DNA of 36,711 nt from an uncultured bacterium. GTDB lineage: Bacteria; UBP6; UBA1177. The notes under the pieces are model-generated. The model searched no databases. It worked only from the letters and a program-made list of their open reading frames with translations, and was not told where the DNA came from. The position numbers and the translations under genes are program-made. The stretch's first letter is position 1. Each line of letters begins with the position of its first letter. Below, in pieces: positions 17,530 through 28,517 of the stretch. The DNA lies in the NCBI GenBank assembly GCA_947305505.1, contig CAMZDX010000008.1:1-36711 (forward strand). The letters are read 5' to 3'.

Positions 17530-18711
17530 ATGCTTTCAAAAATGTCGGTTCCTTATCTGCATGATTCTCACAGCCACTTCACGCTTTATGCCGGAATGTT
17601 CAAGTCTATCTGCCTGAAAGAGGTCAAAACCAAAGAGACTGCGCTGAATCTGTTTGCAAAACTTGAGGATGGAAAGCTCAATTCGGCATACGGCTGGAAC
17701 AGCGGATTTTTTTCTTTGACAAAACCGGAACTTAACAAATTTCCACCCCTCATAATCTCCAATCTTTCGCTTCACGGTTTTGTGATGAATGAAGGGGCGG
17801 AAAAGCTGCTCAGACCTGAATTTGAGGAAATCATTGACAACTACGAAAATCAGGAATGGTGCGAGGAACATGTTACCGAACTTCTTCTTTTTTTCGTGAA
17901 GATAATGCCTGCAACTGTTGAAACTATGACGGAATTCGCCGAATTCCTGTTGAAAGAATGCGGAGTTTATGAAATCGAAGACATGCTCCTGCCATCGCAG
18001 GAAATATTTGAAATGATCGAATCTTCGACACTTAAAGAGCGCGTTTATTTCTGGGCTGACATCAACACTTTCCGCACTCTGCCGGAAGCAACAAAAAGAA
18101 AGATCAAAGGAATAAAACTTTTTGCCGACGGCGCTAACGGTTCCTGCACCGCTGCTTTGAGCAAGTCTTATTTAAACGGGAACAAGGGCGTTCTGACGCA
18201 CACTCTGCCGGAACTTGTAGGACTTCTTGAAGAGGCAGCCTCAACTGCTAACGGTGTTGCGATCCACGCTCTGGGAGACATTGCGGGCCGTCAGGTGGTC
18301 GAAGCCGCCGAAACTGTTCGTAAGCACGGAAGTGACCAGTTCATCAGGCTTGAACACGCGCAGTTTATCGATCTTGAAACGGCGAAAAGGGCAAAAAATG
18401 CTGGTATAGTTCTTTCTATGCAGCCCAATTTCACCGAAGATTCTCAGATCTATGCAGACAGGCTGCCGCTTGGTTTTGACGAAATGAACAACCCTTTCAG
18501 AATGCTTATCGACAAAGCTGGTTTTGTTCCGGGAAAAGATATGTTTTTCGGTTCAGACGGAATGCCGCACGGCGTGAAATTCGCGCTTAAACAATCGCTT
18601 TGCCCCGTTTTTGAAGGGCAGAGACTCACTTTGAGCGAATTTATTGCAGGTTACTGCACTGATAAAAAGTACGGCATTTATGAATTTGATCCGACAGAAA
18701 TTTTCGGATGA
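17530..18711 (+). CDS. Amidohydrolase family protein (Amidohydro_3/YtcJ-like)
   Basis: 393 aa; HDSHSHF, GIKLFADGANGSCTAAL, VAIHALGDIAGRQVVEA, RLEHAQFID, FFGSDGMPHG. In-frame ATG at 17545 is an alternative start. Confidence 0.85.
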   Translation: MLSKMSVPYLHDSHSHFTLYAGMFKSICLKEVKTKETALNLFAKLEDGKLNSAYGWNSGFFSLTKPELNKFPPLIISNLSLHGFVMNEGAEKLLRPEFEEIIDNYENQEWCEEHVTELLLFFVKIMPATVETMTEFAEFLLKECGVYEIEDMLLPSQEIFEMIESSTLKERVYFWADINTFRTLPEATKRKIKGIKLFADGANGSCTAALSKSYLNGNKGVLTHTLPELVGLLEEAASTANGVAIHALGDIAGRQVVEAAETVRKHGSDQFIRLEHAQFIDLETAKRAKNAGIVLSMQPNFTEDSQIYADRLPLGFDEMNNPFRMLIDKAGFVPGKDMFFGSDGMPHGVKFALKQSLCPVFEGQRLTLSEFIAGYCTDKKYGIYEFDPTEIFG

Positions 18712-18718
18712 GGTGAAA

Positions 18719-19789
18719 ATGAAGAAATCAAGACTCATAACTTTGGGAAAAGTGAAGATCGGCGGCGGCAATCCGCCAGTTATACAAACGATGATAACGA
18801 CCCCTTTGACAAGGCCTGATGAGGCTCTGCGCGAGGCAAACCGCGCGCTAGATCTCGGTTGCGTCGTTGTAAGAACGGCTTTCAAACACATTTCCGAGCT
18901 CGAGGGATTGAAGTTTTTAGTCGAAAATTTCAAAGGAGAAATCATCGCGGACATCCATTTCGACTACAAACTTGCTATTGCCGCGATAGAAGCAGGGGTA
19001 AGCGGAGTGCGCTTCAATCCCGGAAATGTCGGCGGTGAAGAAAATGTCAGAGCGATAATCGAAGCTGCGAAAAAACGCCCCGAACTTGCTGTTCGAATCG
19101 GCGTAAACGGTGGATCTTTGGATAAAAACATCCTAAAAAAATACGGCGGAGTAACCTGGGAAGGCTTGGTCGAAAGTTCGCTTTACTGGGCAGAGTTTCT
19201 TGAAAAAGAACTCGGATTTTTCAACTTCAAAATTTCTGCAAAGGCTTCAAATGTTTCTGAAACTGTCGCGGCGTGCAGAAAAATACGAGAGAACTCCGAT
19301 GCCCCGCTTCATGTCGGGATCACCGAGGCGGGCGGCGGAAAGCACGGAATAATCAAGGGAACTGCCGGGATCGCGATCCTTTTGAATGAAGGCCTGGTCG
19401 ATACTTTCAGGGTAAGCCTCACTGCTCCTATCGAAGAAGAGCTGCGGACTGCCAACATGATTTTGAAATCTCTCGGCATATTAAAAACAGGCGGAGAGCT
19501 CGTAAGCTGTCCCACCTGCGGAAGGACGCACGGAAAAGTTATCGAATACTACAACCGCCTGGAAGCGTGGTTCGATGAAGAAAAGTGGTGGATGAAACCC
19601 GCTCTCAAAGTTGCTGTTATGGGATGCGAAGTGAACGGTCCTGGAGAAGCGCGTGAAGCCGACCTCGGTATCGCGCTCGGCAAAGAGTGCGCCCTTTACT
19701 TCGAAAAAGGGGAGATAGTCAGGAAATTCGATGATCAGGATGAAGCTTTCAATTTCCTGATTGAGAAAATCAAAAAATTTTGGTCGTGA
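18719..19789 (+). CDS. ispG: 4-hydroxy-3-methylbut-2-enyl diphosphate synthase
   Basis: Start at MKKSRLITLGKVKIGG (ATG 18719, SD 'gaggtg'). Contains ADIHFDYKLA, VRFNPGNVG, ITEAGGGKHGIIKGTAGI, SCPTCGR and GCEVNGPGEAREADLGIA. Confidence 0.93.
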   Translation: MKKSRLITLGKVKIGGGNPPVIQTMITTPLTRPDEALREANRALDLGCVVVRTAFKHISELEGLKFLVENFKGEIIADIHFDYKLAIAAIEAGVSGVRFNPGNVGGEENVRAIIEAAKKRPELAVRIGVNGGSLDKNILKKYGGVTWEGLVESSLYWAEFLEKELGFFNFKISAKASNVSETVAACRKIRENSDAPLHVGITEAGGGKHGIIKGTAGIAILLNEGLVDTFRVSLTAPIEEELRTANMILKSLGILKTGGELVSCPTCGRTHGKVIEYYNRLEAWFDEEKWWMKPALKVAVMGCEVNGPGEAREADLGIALGKECALYFEKGEIVRKFDDQDEAFNFLIEKIKKFWS

Positions 19790-19832
19790 TCTCGGGATCT
19801 CGAGATCTCGGGATCCCGGGATTCCGGGATCA
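19783..19832. repeat. 8-bp tandem repeat array (about 6 units of ATNNCGRR) filling the gap between convergent ispG and methyltransferase genes
   Basis: gtcgtgat|ctcgggat|ctcgagat|ctcgggat|cccgggat|tccgggat|ca; includes the palindromes GATCTCGAGATC (19796-19807) and CGGGATCCCG (19809-19818). Confidence 0.85.
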
Positions 19833-20465
19833 AAGCTTGAGGCTAACCGTCAGCCCGTGCCCTATCGGCAAAATCGTGCTCAAAAGTTTTTTGTGGGCGA
19901 AAACGGCTCTGTTGTAGTCGTGGGTGTAGTCGCCAAGTCCGCTGCGGACGGTTTCGGTCACTCTGAAAAGTGAATCGTCGGCTGCTATTATTCCCCCTTT
20001 TTTGCAGAGTTTGACTGTCGTTTCAAGAAGCATCGGATATAAGTATTTGCCGCAGTCCTGAAAGATGAGGTCGAATTTTTCTCCTTTTTCCAGAAGTTTT
20101 GCAGTCTCAACTTCCGCCTTGCCGTGGATGAGTTCGATGATGTCGCCGTATCCCGATGCGGCGATGTTTTTTTCAGCCTCGGCGAAGATCCTGTCATGAC
20201 CTTCGATCGTGATTATCTTTCCGCCGGTCTTTTTGAGTGCCGAAGCCATCCAGATAGCCGAATATCCGTTGCTCGTGCCGAGCTCCAAGACCGATTTTAT
20301 CTTTTTTGCCCGAATGAGAAAAACGAGAAATTTTCCGACTTCGATCTCAATCATCGGCTGGATGTCGTTTCTGCTTCTGTTCGATTTTTCGAGTTCGTCC
20401 AAAAATTCGGAATCGTGTTTTATGAAATCCCTGAGATACTGCGCCGTTCTTGCGTCCATAGCCAA
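19830..20465 (-). CDS. Class I SAM-dependent O-methyltransferase
   Basis: 211 aa; VLELGTSNGYSAIWMA (motif I), IITIEGHDRIFAEAEKNI, FDLIFQDCGK, GGIIAADDSLF. Confidence 0.85.
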   Translation of the reverse strand: MAMDARTAQYLRDFIKHDSEFLDELEKSNRSRNDIQPMIEIEVGKFLVFLIRAKKIKSVLELGTSNGYSAIWMASALKKTGGKIITIEGHDRIFAEAEKNIAASGYGDIIELIHGKAEVETAKLLEKGEKFDLIFQDCGKYLYPMLLETTVKLCKKGGIIAADDSLFRVTETVRSGLGDYTHDYNRAVFAHKKLLSTILPIGHGLTVSLKL

Positions 20466-20586
20466 CTCCTACAAAACAAACCGGCGGTTTATAGATTATA
20501 GATAAAAAAAACAAAAGAATTTTGCTATAAAAGTTGAGTTGAAGCTCCTTATGGTTTAAAAAAAGGTGCTTTTTTGAGAGGTCGCC

Positions 20587-23500
20587 ATGAAGCATGTTTC
20601 ACTTAAAAATGATGTGACGAAAACGGTTTCGCTCGATGCAATATCGTCTGATCTTGTTTATGAGCAGGAAGAATCGCAATCGGGTTGGAAATACGATGTC
20701 AAGGAAGAACTCGGGCGCGGCGGAATCGGTAAAGTCATGGTCGCTTTTGACCGTACGATAGGGCGCGAGATCGCTTTGAAAGAGCTTATCAGCAGCAAAG
20801 AAGACGGCAGAATTCCTTCTTTGGACAAAATGAGAAGCGATGAAGCCCGTTTTTTAAGAGAAGCATGCGTCACCGGTCAGCTTGAGCACCCGGGAATCGT
20901 TCCGGTTTATGAAATCGGGCGCAAACCAGATGAAAACCGCTACTACACTATGCGTCTCGTCCGCGGAGTTACGCTTTCTCAGGCAATAAAGGATGCCGGA
21001 ACACTTGAAAAAAGGTTAAGGCTCCTTCCTCATTTCCGCGACATCTGCAACGCGGTCGCCTATTCACACAGCCGCGGAGTAATTCACCGCGACATAAAAC
21101 CCGAAAACATCATGATCGGGGAATTCGGTGAAACAGTTGTTCTCGACTGGGGTTTGGCGAAAGTAAAAGGTGAGGATGACGCCGCAGACAGCGAACTTCG
21201 CGAAGAACTCAATCTTCTCAAAGTCGAAAATATAGGCATGACTGTCAAAGGAAAGGCGATCGGAACTCCGGCATATATGTCTCCTGAGCAGGCGAGGGGC
21301 GACATTTCGGCAATAGACGAGCGTAGCGACATTTACTCTCTGGGAGCTGTTCTTTACGAGATCCTGACAGGCGAGCCGCCTTTTAAGGGGAAGGATGTCC
21401 AGGAAACTCTGGAAAATGTCAAATCGTCTCTTCCCGTTGAAATCACGGTTTATGAGCCCGCTTCTCCGCCGGATCTTTGCGCTGTTGTTGAAAAAACGCT
21501 GACAAAAGACCCTTCCGCACGCTATCAGTCAGCATTGGAAGTTGCAAAAGAAATCGAAAATTTCATGTCAGGCGGCAAAATCGCAGCCTATGAATACAGT
21601 TCCTGGGAAATGTTCAAGCGTTTTGTTTCCAAGAATAAGTCTCTTTCGGTGCTTACCGTGGCGCTTCTTGCCGTTTTGATTTTTGCTTCGGTTGCCGTTT
21701 TCGGTGCTTACCGCGATTCTGTCAGCAATGAAAAGGCTGCTCACCTCAATCTTTCGCTCGGATATCTCGAGTACGCCGAAAAACTTCTCAAAGAGGGAAA
21801 ATATTCCGATTCCGAGATTTTTGCCGCGGCTTCTCTTTACAATTCTCCTTTCAATCCGTTGAGTCCGTGGAGTTATTCTGATTCGTATCTTGCTGAAAAT
21901 ATCGAAGAAAGCCGCGAGCACATGCTTGAAATACAATCGCTGCTTTATCTTTCGCGGGTTTACGGCAACAACGCTTTCAAAGGCAATTTCGCAAATGTTG
22001 ATTTTGATGCGAGAAACATAGCGGTTTCTCCGGGAGCTTCTCTTTTTGCAGTTTCAGGCAAGAAAAAAGAGGTTAAGGTTTATTCGGCTGACGGAACAGA
22101 AAAGTTTACTTTGAACGGTCACAAGGACGAAGTGAGTGCCGTGGCGTTCTCTTCTGACGGCAAATTTATTGCAACCGGAAGCTGGGATAACAACCTTATC
22201 CTTTGGAATGCTTCAAACGGCGCAAAGATAAAGTCACTGCCGACTCTGGCAGGTGAAATCTACGCTCTGTCGTTTTCGCCAGGGAACAAGTTCATTGCTT
22301 TCGGCGGAACAGAAAAAACGCTCTGGGTCGTAAAAACCGACGATCTGACACTCTCTTCCGCAGGCAGGTTTGAGCTCGAAAACACTGTCCGCAGCATAGA
22401 CTGGTCACCCGACGGAAAAAAGATACTTGTTTCAGACAGTTCTGGAAAAATCTATGTCGTAAGGCGGAACGGCATTGAAAAAATTTTCGATTTTCACACC
22501 GAACCGGCAATATCAGTCCGTTTTCTGAGCGACGGGATCCATTTTGTCTCGGCAGGTTACGACAAAAAATTCGTTCTCTGGAGTCTGGTTTTTGATAAGC
22601 CGCTCAATGTCTTCGAGCACTGGGATGCTTTTTTCTCGCTGGATGTCTCTAATGACGGAACGCTTGCCGCAGCCGCAACGCGGGACGGTTCTATAAAGCT
22701 GATAAACCTCGTCACAAGGCAGGTCGACGACCTTCGAGACCACATCGGTTCGGTTTATTCTGTTGCTTTCCTTCCGATGGGAAATTCTCTGGTTTCGGTA
22801 GGAGAAGACCGCTTTATAAAGTTGTGGCGCACCGATTTTACGAAGGAAATGCAGCGTCTGCGCGGACATACGACCTATATTCCGTCTCTTGCATATTCTC
22901 CTGACGACAGATTTCTGGCTTCTTCAAGCTGGGATTACACGATAAAACTGTGGAATATTACGACTGAATCGGCTATTTCCTCTTTCGGTCTTGAAGGAAT
23001 AGTATCTTACAGCCTGGCGTTTTCTCCGGATGGTCAGTTTCTGGCAACGGGTGATTCCGACGGTGCGCTCCGCTTCTGGAATCCGCTTACGGGCAAGATT
23101 ATCTTTTCATATCCGCTCCACACCGATCAGATTTCGGCGATCAGCTTTTTCAACAGAGGAAAAAGCATAATTTCTTCCGGAAAAGACAGGAAAGTGAAGA
23201 TTTTCAATCTGTCCGAAAGGAGTGTCGCAAAAGTTATGGAACACGAAAACCCTGTAAATACCGTGGCTGTATCGGCTGACGGAACACTCGCTGCAAGTGC
23301 AGGCAGAAACGGAGAAATAAACTTCTGGAGCCTTCCGGAAGGTAAACTTCTTTTCGGAACTAAAGGCGGCAGCGGAAAATCTGTTCTTTCGGTTGCAATT
23401 TCGCCCGACAACAAAACCGCGGTTTCGGCGGATGAAGACGGAGTTATCAACAAGTGGGATGTTAAATCGAAAAAAATAGTCGAAACTTTTAAGGAAAATT

Positions 23501-23802
23501 CCGGAGCGGTCAATGCTGTCGCATTTTCGGAAGACGGAAAAATGTTTCTTTCGGCAGGCAGGGAAGTCGTTATCAGAAACACTGCCTATTCGCAGAAGAT
23601 AATGCAGTTCGACCTGCAGTACACAGCCTACAGTGCCGCATTCGAACGCAGCGGAAACTTCTTTGTCGTAAGCGACGGTGCAGTCATCAAACGCTATCCC
23701 GTCATTTCTGAAATGTGGAAACTTGATCCTGAAAAACTTTTGAAAGAGACACAGAAAGAGGCTGGCAAAAAACTCGAAGGTTTCAAACTTATCCCGTTTT
23801 AA
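20587..23802 (+). CDS. Ser/Thr protein kinase with a TM helix and C-terminal WD40 repeats
   Basis: 1071 aa; ELGRGGIGKVMVAFD, IALKE, HRDIKPENIM, DWGLAKV, GTPAYMSPEQARG; TM SLSVLTVALLAVLIFASVAVF; about 14 WD40-like units follow. Confidence 0.93.
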   Translation: MKHVSLKNDVTKTVSLDAISSDLVYEQEESQSGWKYDVKEELGRGGIGKVMVAFDRTIGREIALKELISSKEDGRIPSLDKMRSDEARFLREACVTGQLEHPGIVPVYEIGRKPDENRYYTMRLVRGVTLSQAIKDAGTLEKRLRLLPHFRDICNAVAYSHSRGVIHRDIKPENIMIGEFGETVVLDWGLAKVKGEDDAADSELREELNLLKVENIGMTVKGKAIGTPAYMSPEQARGDISAIDERSDIYSLGAVLYEILTGEPPFKGKDVQETLENVKSSLPVEITVYEPASPPDLCAVVEKTLTKDPSARYQSALEVAKEIENFMSGGKIAAYEYSSWEMFKRFVSKNKSLSVLTVALLAVLIFASVAVFGAYRDSVSNEKAAHLNLSLGYLEYAEKLLKEGKYSDSEIFAAASLYNSPFNPLSPWSYSDSYLAENIEESREHMLEIQSLLYLSRVYGNNAFKGNFANVDFDARNIAVSPGASLFAVSGKKKEVKVYSADGTEKFTLNGHKDEVSAVAFSSDGKFIATGSWDNNLILWNASNGAKIKSLPTLAGEIYALSFSPGNKFIAFGGTEKTLWVVKTDDLTLSSAGRFELENTVRSIDWSPDGKKILVSDSSGKIYVVRRNGIEKIFDFHTEPAISVRFLSDGIHFVSAGYDKKFVLWSLVFDKPLNVFEHWDAFFSLDVSNDGTLAAAATRDGSIKLINLVTRQVDDLRDHIGSVYSVAFLPMGNSLVSVGEDRFIKLWRTDFTKEMQRLRGHTTYIPSLAYSPDDRFLASSSWDYTIKLWNITTESAISSFGLEGIVSYSLAFSPDGQFLATGDSDGALRFWNPLTGKIIFSYPLHTDQISAISFFNRGKSIISSGKDRKVKIFNLSERSVAKVMEHENPVNTVAVSADGTLAASAGRNGEINFWSLPEGKLLFGTKGGSGKSVLSVAISPDNKTAVSADEDGVINKWDVKSKKIVETFKENSGAVNAVAFSEDGKMFLSAGREVVIRNTAYSQKIMQFDLQYTAYSAAFERSGNFFVVSDGAVIKRYPVISEMWKLDPEKLLKETQKEAGKKLEGFKLIPF

Positions 23803-23811
23803 GGAGGAAAA

Positions 23812-24288
23812 ATGTCGGAAATAAAAAAATTGGGAGCGATTCTCAAAGAAAAAAATATTAAAATCAGCGGTGCCGAGTCGTGTACCGGCGGCATGGTTGC
23901 AGCTGAAATTACCTCTGTCGACGGTATTTCCGCGGTTTTCAGTGAAAGTTTCGTCACTTATTCAAACGATTCAAAACACAGGAATCTGGGAGTTTCGCTT
24001 GAAACCCTGGAAAGCTTCGGAGCCGTCAGCGAAGAGTGCGCACGGGAAATGGCGCAAGGTGCAGCGGCAAGAAGCGGAGCCGATATCGCGTTTTCAGTCA
24101 CCGGAATTGCCGGTCCTACCGGAGGAACGAAGGAAAAACCCGTCGGAACAGTCTGTTTCGGTATATTTTTTAAAGGGAAAACCGTTTCGAAAACGGCTCA
24201 TTTTGACGGAGACCGCGAAAGCGTCAGAAGAGCTTCCGTAAATTTCGTGATAGAGATGATGATCTCGGTACTTTCAATTGCAGAATAG
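23812..24288 (+). CDS. pncC: Nicotinamide-nucleotide amidohydrolase (CinA C-terminal domain only)
   Basis: 158 aa; SGAESCTGGMVAAEITSVDG, SFVTYSNDSKHRNLGV, GIAGPTGGTKEKPVGTVCFG. Confidence 0.92.
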   Translation: MSEIKKLGAILKEKNIKISGAESCTGGMVAAEITSVDGISAVFSESFVTYSNDSKHRNLGVSLETLESFGAVSEECAREMAQGAAARSGADIAFSVTGIAGPTGGTKEKPVGTVCFGIFFKGKTVSKTAHFDGDRESVRRASVNFVIEMMISVLSIAE

Positions 24289-24398
24289 GACTTGCGCTTA
24301 GGTTTTTACTGTCTGCGCGATTCGCTAAAAGTTTATAAAAAAGTGCAAAAATTATGATTTTTATTATAATGCGCCGCTATTTTTTGAGAGAGGTCGTT

Positions 24399-25106
24399 AT
24401 GAAGCGTATTTTTCTTTTGTTTTGCCTTTTTATTTTTTGTGTTTCATGCGGAAAATCGGGCAGAACGGCTCCTTCCGTTTACAAGGCGCGTGAAAAACTG
24501 GAACTTTTGGGCTATGAGTTCAACGAAGAGAGTTTTGTAAGGGCAATAGAAGATAAAAGGTCGGATATTGTTAAACTTTTCATTGATTCTGGAATGAGCC
24601 CCGATACAACTTACAAAGTCGGAAAATATAAAGTTCCTGTTATTTTTTACGCGATAAACAGCGGTGACGAAATAACTTTTCAGGTTCTGCTTCACTCGAA
24701 AGTAGATCTTCTGGCTTCAGTCGACGGCGTTTCGGTTCTTGCAAAAGCCGCAGAAAAAGGAACTCCCGAGATGATTTCTCTCATAGTAAAGTCGGGAGCT
24801 GATATAGATACTGAAGGTTACAACAAAATGACTCCTCTTATGACGGCGATCGAAAGCGAAAACAACGGCGCGGCATGGCTTTTCATGCAGTCAGGAGCAA
24901 ATGTGAATGCTGCCGATATTTACGGAGTAACTCCTCTCATGCGTGCTCTCGGAAAAGGAAATATAGATATTGTCCGAGAGCTGATAAAAAAAGGAGCCGA
25001 TGTCAACGCTGTAACTAGAAAGGGGACGAAAACTTCGAAATTTATAGGAGAAAACGAGCGCGAGGCGATGACAGTGCTTCTTCGTGATGCAGGAGCAGAA
25101 TTTTAG
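24399..25106 (+). CDS. Ankyrin-repeat lipoprotein
   Basis: ATG 24399 with SD 'gagagagg' gives MKRIFLLFCLFIFCVSCGKSG (lipobox). ANK units: YNKMTPLMTAIESENNGAAWLFMQSGANVN, YGVTPLMRALGKGNIDIVRELIKKGADVN. Confidence 0.87.
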   Translation: MKRIFLLFCLFIFCVSCGKSGRTAPSVYKAREKLELLGYEFNEESFVRAIEDKRSDIVKLFIDSGMSPDTTYKVGKYKVPVIFYAINSGDEITFQVLLHSKVDLLASVDGVSVLAKAAEKGTPEMISLIVKSGADIDTEGYNKMTPLMTAIESENNGAAWLFMQSGANVNAADIYGVTPLMRALGKGNIDIVRELIKKGADVNAVTRKGTKTSKFIGENEREAMTVLLRDAGAEF

Positions 25107-27101
<1,995 letters not shown>

Positions 27102-27121
27102 ATACCTGTTTAGTGCTTTAA

Positions 27122-27171
27122 ATCAGGCATTTCAACCGATAAATTGACATAATGCCCTGATGTGATAATCT
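27122..27171 (+). promoter_or_regulatory. Putative hpf promoter overlapped by an inverted repeat
   Basis: IR arms ATCAGGCATT (27122-27131) and AATGCCCTGAT (27151-27161, one bulge). TTGACA (27144-27149), 16-bp spacer, TAATCT (27166-27171). Confidence 0.5.
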
Positions 27172-27204
27172 CTTATGTTTGTTTTTTATTAAATGGAGGG
27201 TTTT

Positions 27205-27507
27205 ATGAACATCAATTTCGCTTTCAGAGGATTTGAGGAAAACAGTGACGGTCTTAAAGATTATGTAACCAAAAAACTTGCAAAGATCGAGAAGTTCGTT
27301 TCGGCAAACACTGTTGTCGAAGTTGTTTTCCAGAAAGACAAAAATATTAAAATGACTGAAATCAAGCTGAACAACAACGGCGAAGAGTTTCTTGCAAGCG
27401 ATTCCGACGACAAGGAATTCCAGACTTCGATAGATCTCTGCATCGACAAGCTCGTAAAGCAGGTCGCCAAGTCGAAAGACAAAAAAGTAGATTCAAGAAG
27501 ATCGTAA
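27205..27507 (+). CDS. hpf: Ribosome hibernation-promoting factor (HPF/RaiA/YfiA family, short form)
   Basis: MNINFAFRGFEENSDGLKDYVTKKLAKIEKF...VEVVFQKDK...SDDKEFQTSIDLCIDKLVKQVAKSKDK. ATG 27205 is preceded by SD 'ggaggg'; the track start at 27193 lies at this SD. Confidence 0.88.
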   Translation: MNINFAFRGFEENSDGLKDYVTKKLAKIEKFVSANTVVEVVFQKDKNIKMTEIKLNNNGEEFLASDSDDKEFQTSIDLCIDKLVKQVAKSKDKKVDSRRS

Positions 27508-27516
27508 GGGGCGCGC

Positions 27517-27593
<77 letters not shown>

Positions 27594-27602
27594 TTTTTCG
27601 GC

Positions 27603-28472
27603 ATGAAAAGATATTCCGCTTTTATTTCGGCATTATTTCTTTTTTTCTCCGGCACTTTATTTGCCGATGCTTTTTTAAGCACTTATGAAGAGATAAAATC
27701 GGCTTACGATCTTGCAGGCGACAATTGGGATAATGAAAAAATCCCGCGCATTTTCGTGACAAAAATTCCTGAAGAGATCAAAAAACTTGAAGGGGTAGAG
27801 CGGAGAAGATTTTTTATAAAACTGCTTCTTCCTCTGGTTCTTCTGGAAAATGAAAAAATTGCGGCAGAACACGATATGATTGTTCCGGTTGCCGCAAAAA
27901 AAGATTGGAGCGAAGAAGATATAAAACTTATTGCCGAAATCGCCGAAAAATACAATATAACCGAGAAAAATCAGAATCTTTCTGTCTCAACGGAAGAAGA
28001 AAAAGAGAAGATCCGCTACTTCCTCGATCACAAGATAAGACCTGTGCCGCCGGCTATAGCTATCGGGCAGGCTGCGCTTGAATCCGGCTGGGGAACGAGC
28101 CGCTTCGTTTTTGAAGGAAACAACCTTTTCGGGCATGTTTCTCCCGATCCTTCAAAAGGGATAAAGCCGAAAAACTGGAGCGGAAACCAGCGCCACATCA
28201 GGATTTTCGATTCGATTCAGGAGTCGATTTCAGCATATATGCTCAATCTGAACCGCAACAGAGCCTATAACAAATTCCGCTGGTTCAGGCGTACTCATCC
28301 CGACAATCTTTCCAAAATGGCGGAAGGTTTCGACAAATACGCCATTATCAAAGAGGCTTATGTCGGTAGACTTCAGAGTGTTATGTTCAAATTCGGTGTC
28401 CACAGAATCAACAAGGCAAAGCTCGATCCTGGCGAGAGTGCAAATCTCATTGAAAAAGTTTCTCAGCCTTAG
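27603..28472 (+). CDS. Glucosaminidase domain protein (Bax-like, secreted)
   Basis: 289 aa; signal peptide; PPAIAIGQAALESGWGTSRFVFEGNNLFGHVSPDPSKGIKPKNW, IFDSIQESISAYMLNLNRNRAYNKFR. Confidence 0.88.
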   Translation: MKRYSAFISALFLFFSGTLFADAFLSTYEEIKSAYDLAGDNWDNEKIPRIFVTKIPEEIKKLEGVERRRFFIKLLLPLVLLENEKIAAEHDMIVPVAAKKDWSEEDIKLIAEIAEKYNITEKNQNLSVSTEEEKEKIRYFLDHKIRPVPPAIAIGQAALESGWGTSRFVFEGNNLFGHVSPDPSKGIKPKNWSGNQRHIRIFDSIQESISAYMLNLNRNRAYNKFRWFRRTHPDNLSKMAEGFDKYAIIKEAYVGRLQSVMFKFGVHRINKAKLDPGESANLIEKVSQP

Positions 28473-28517
28473 TCGGCAGAATTTCAAAAAACATGAATTT
28501 TTTAACGGAGACAACTG

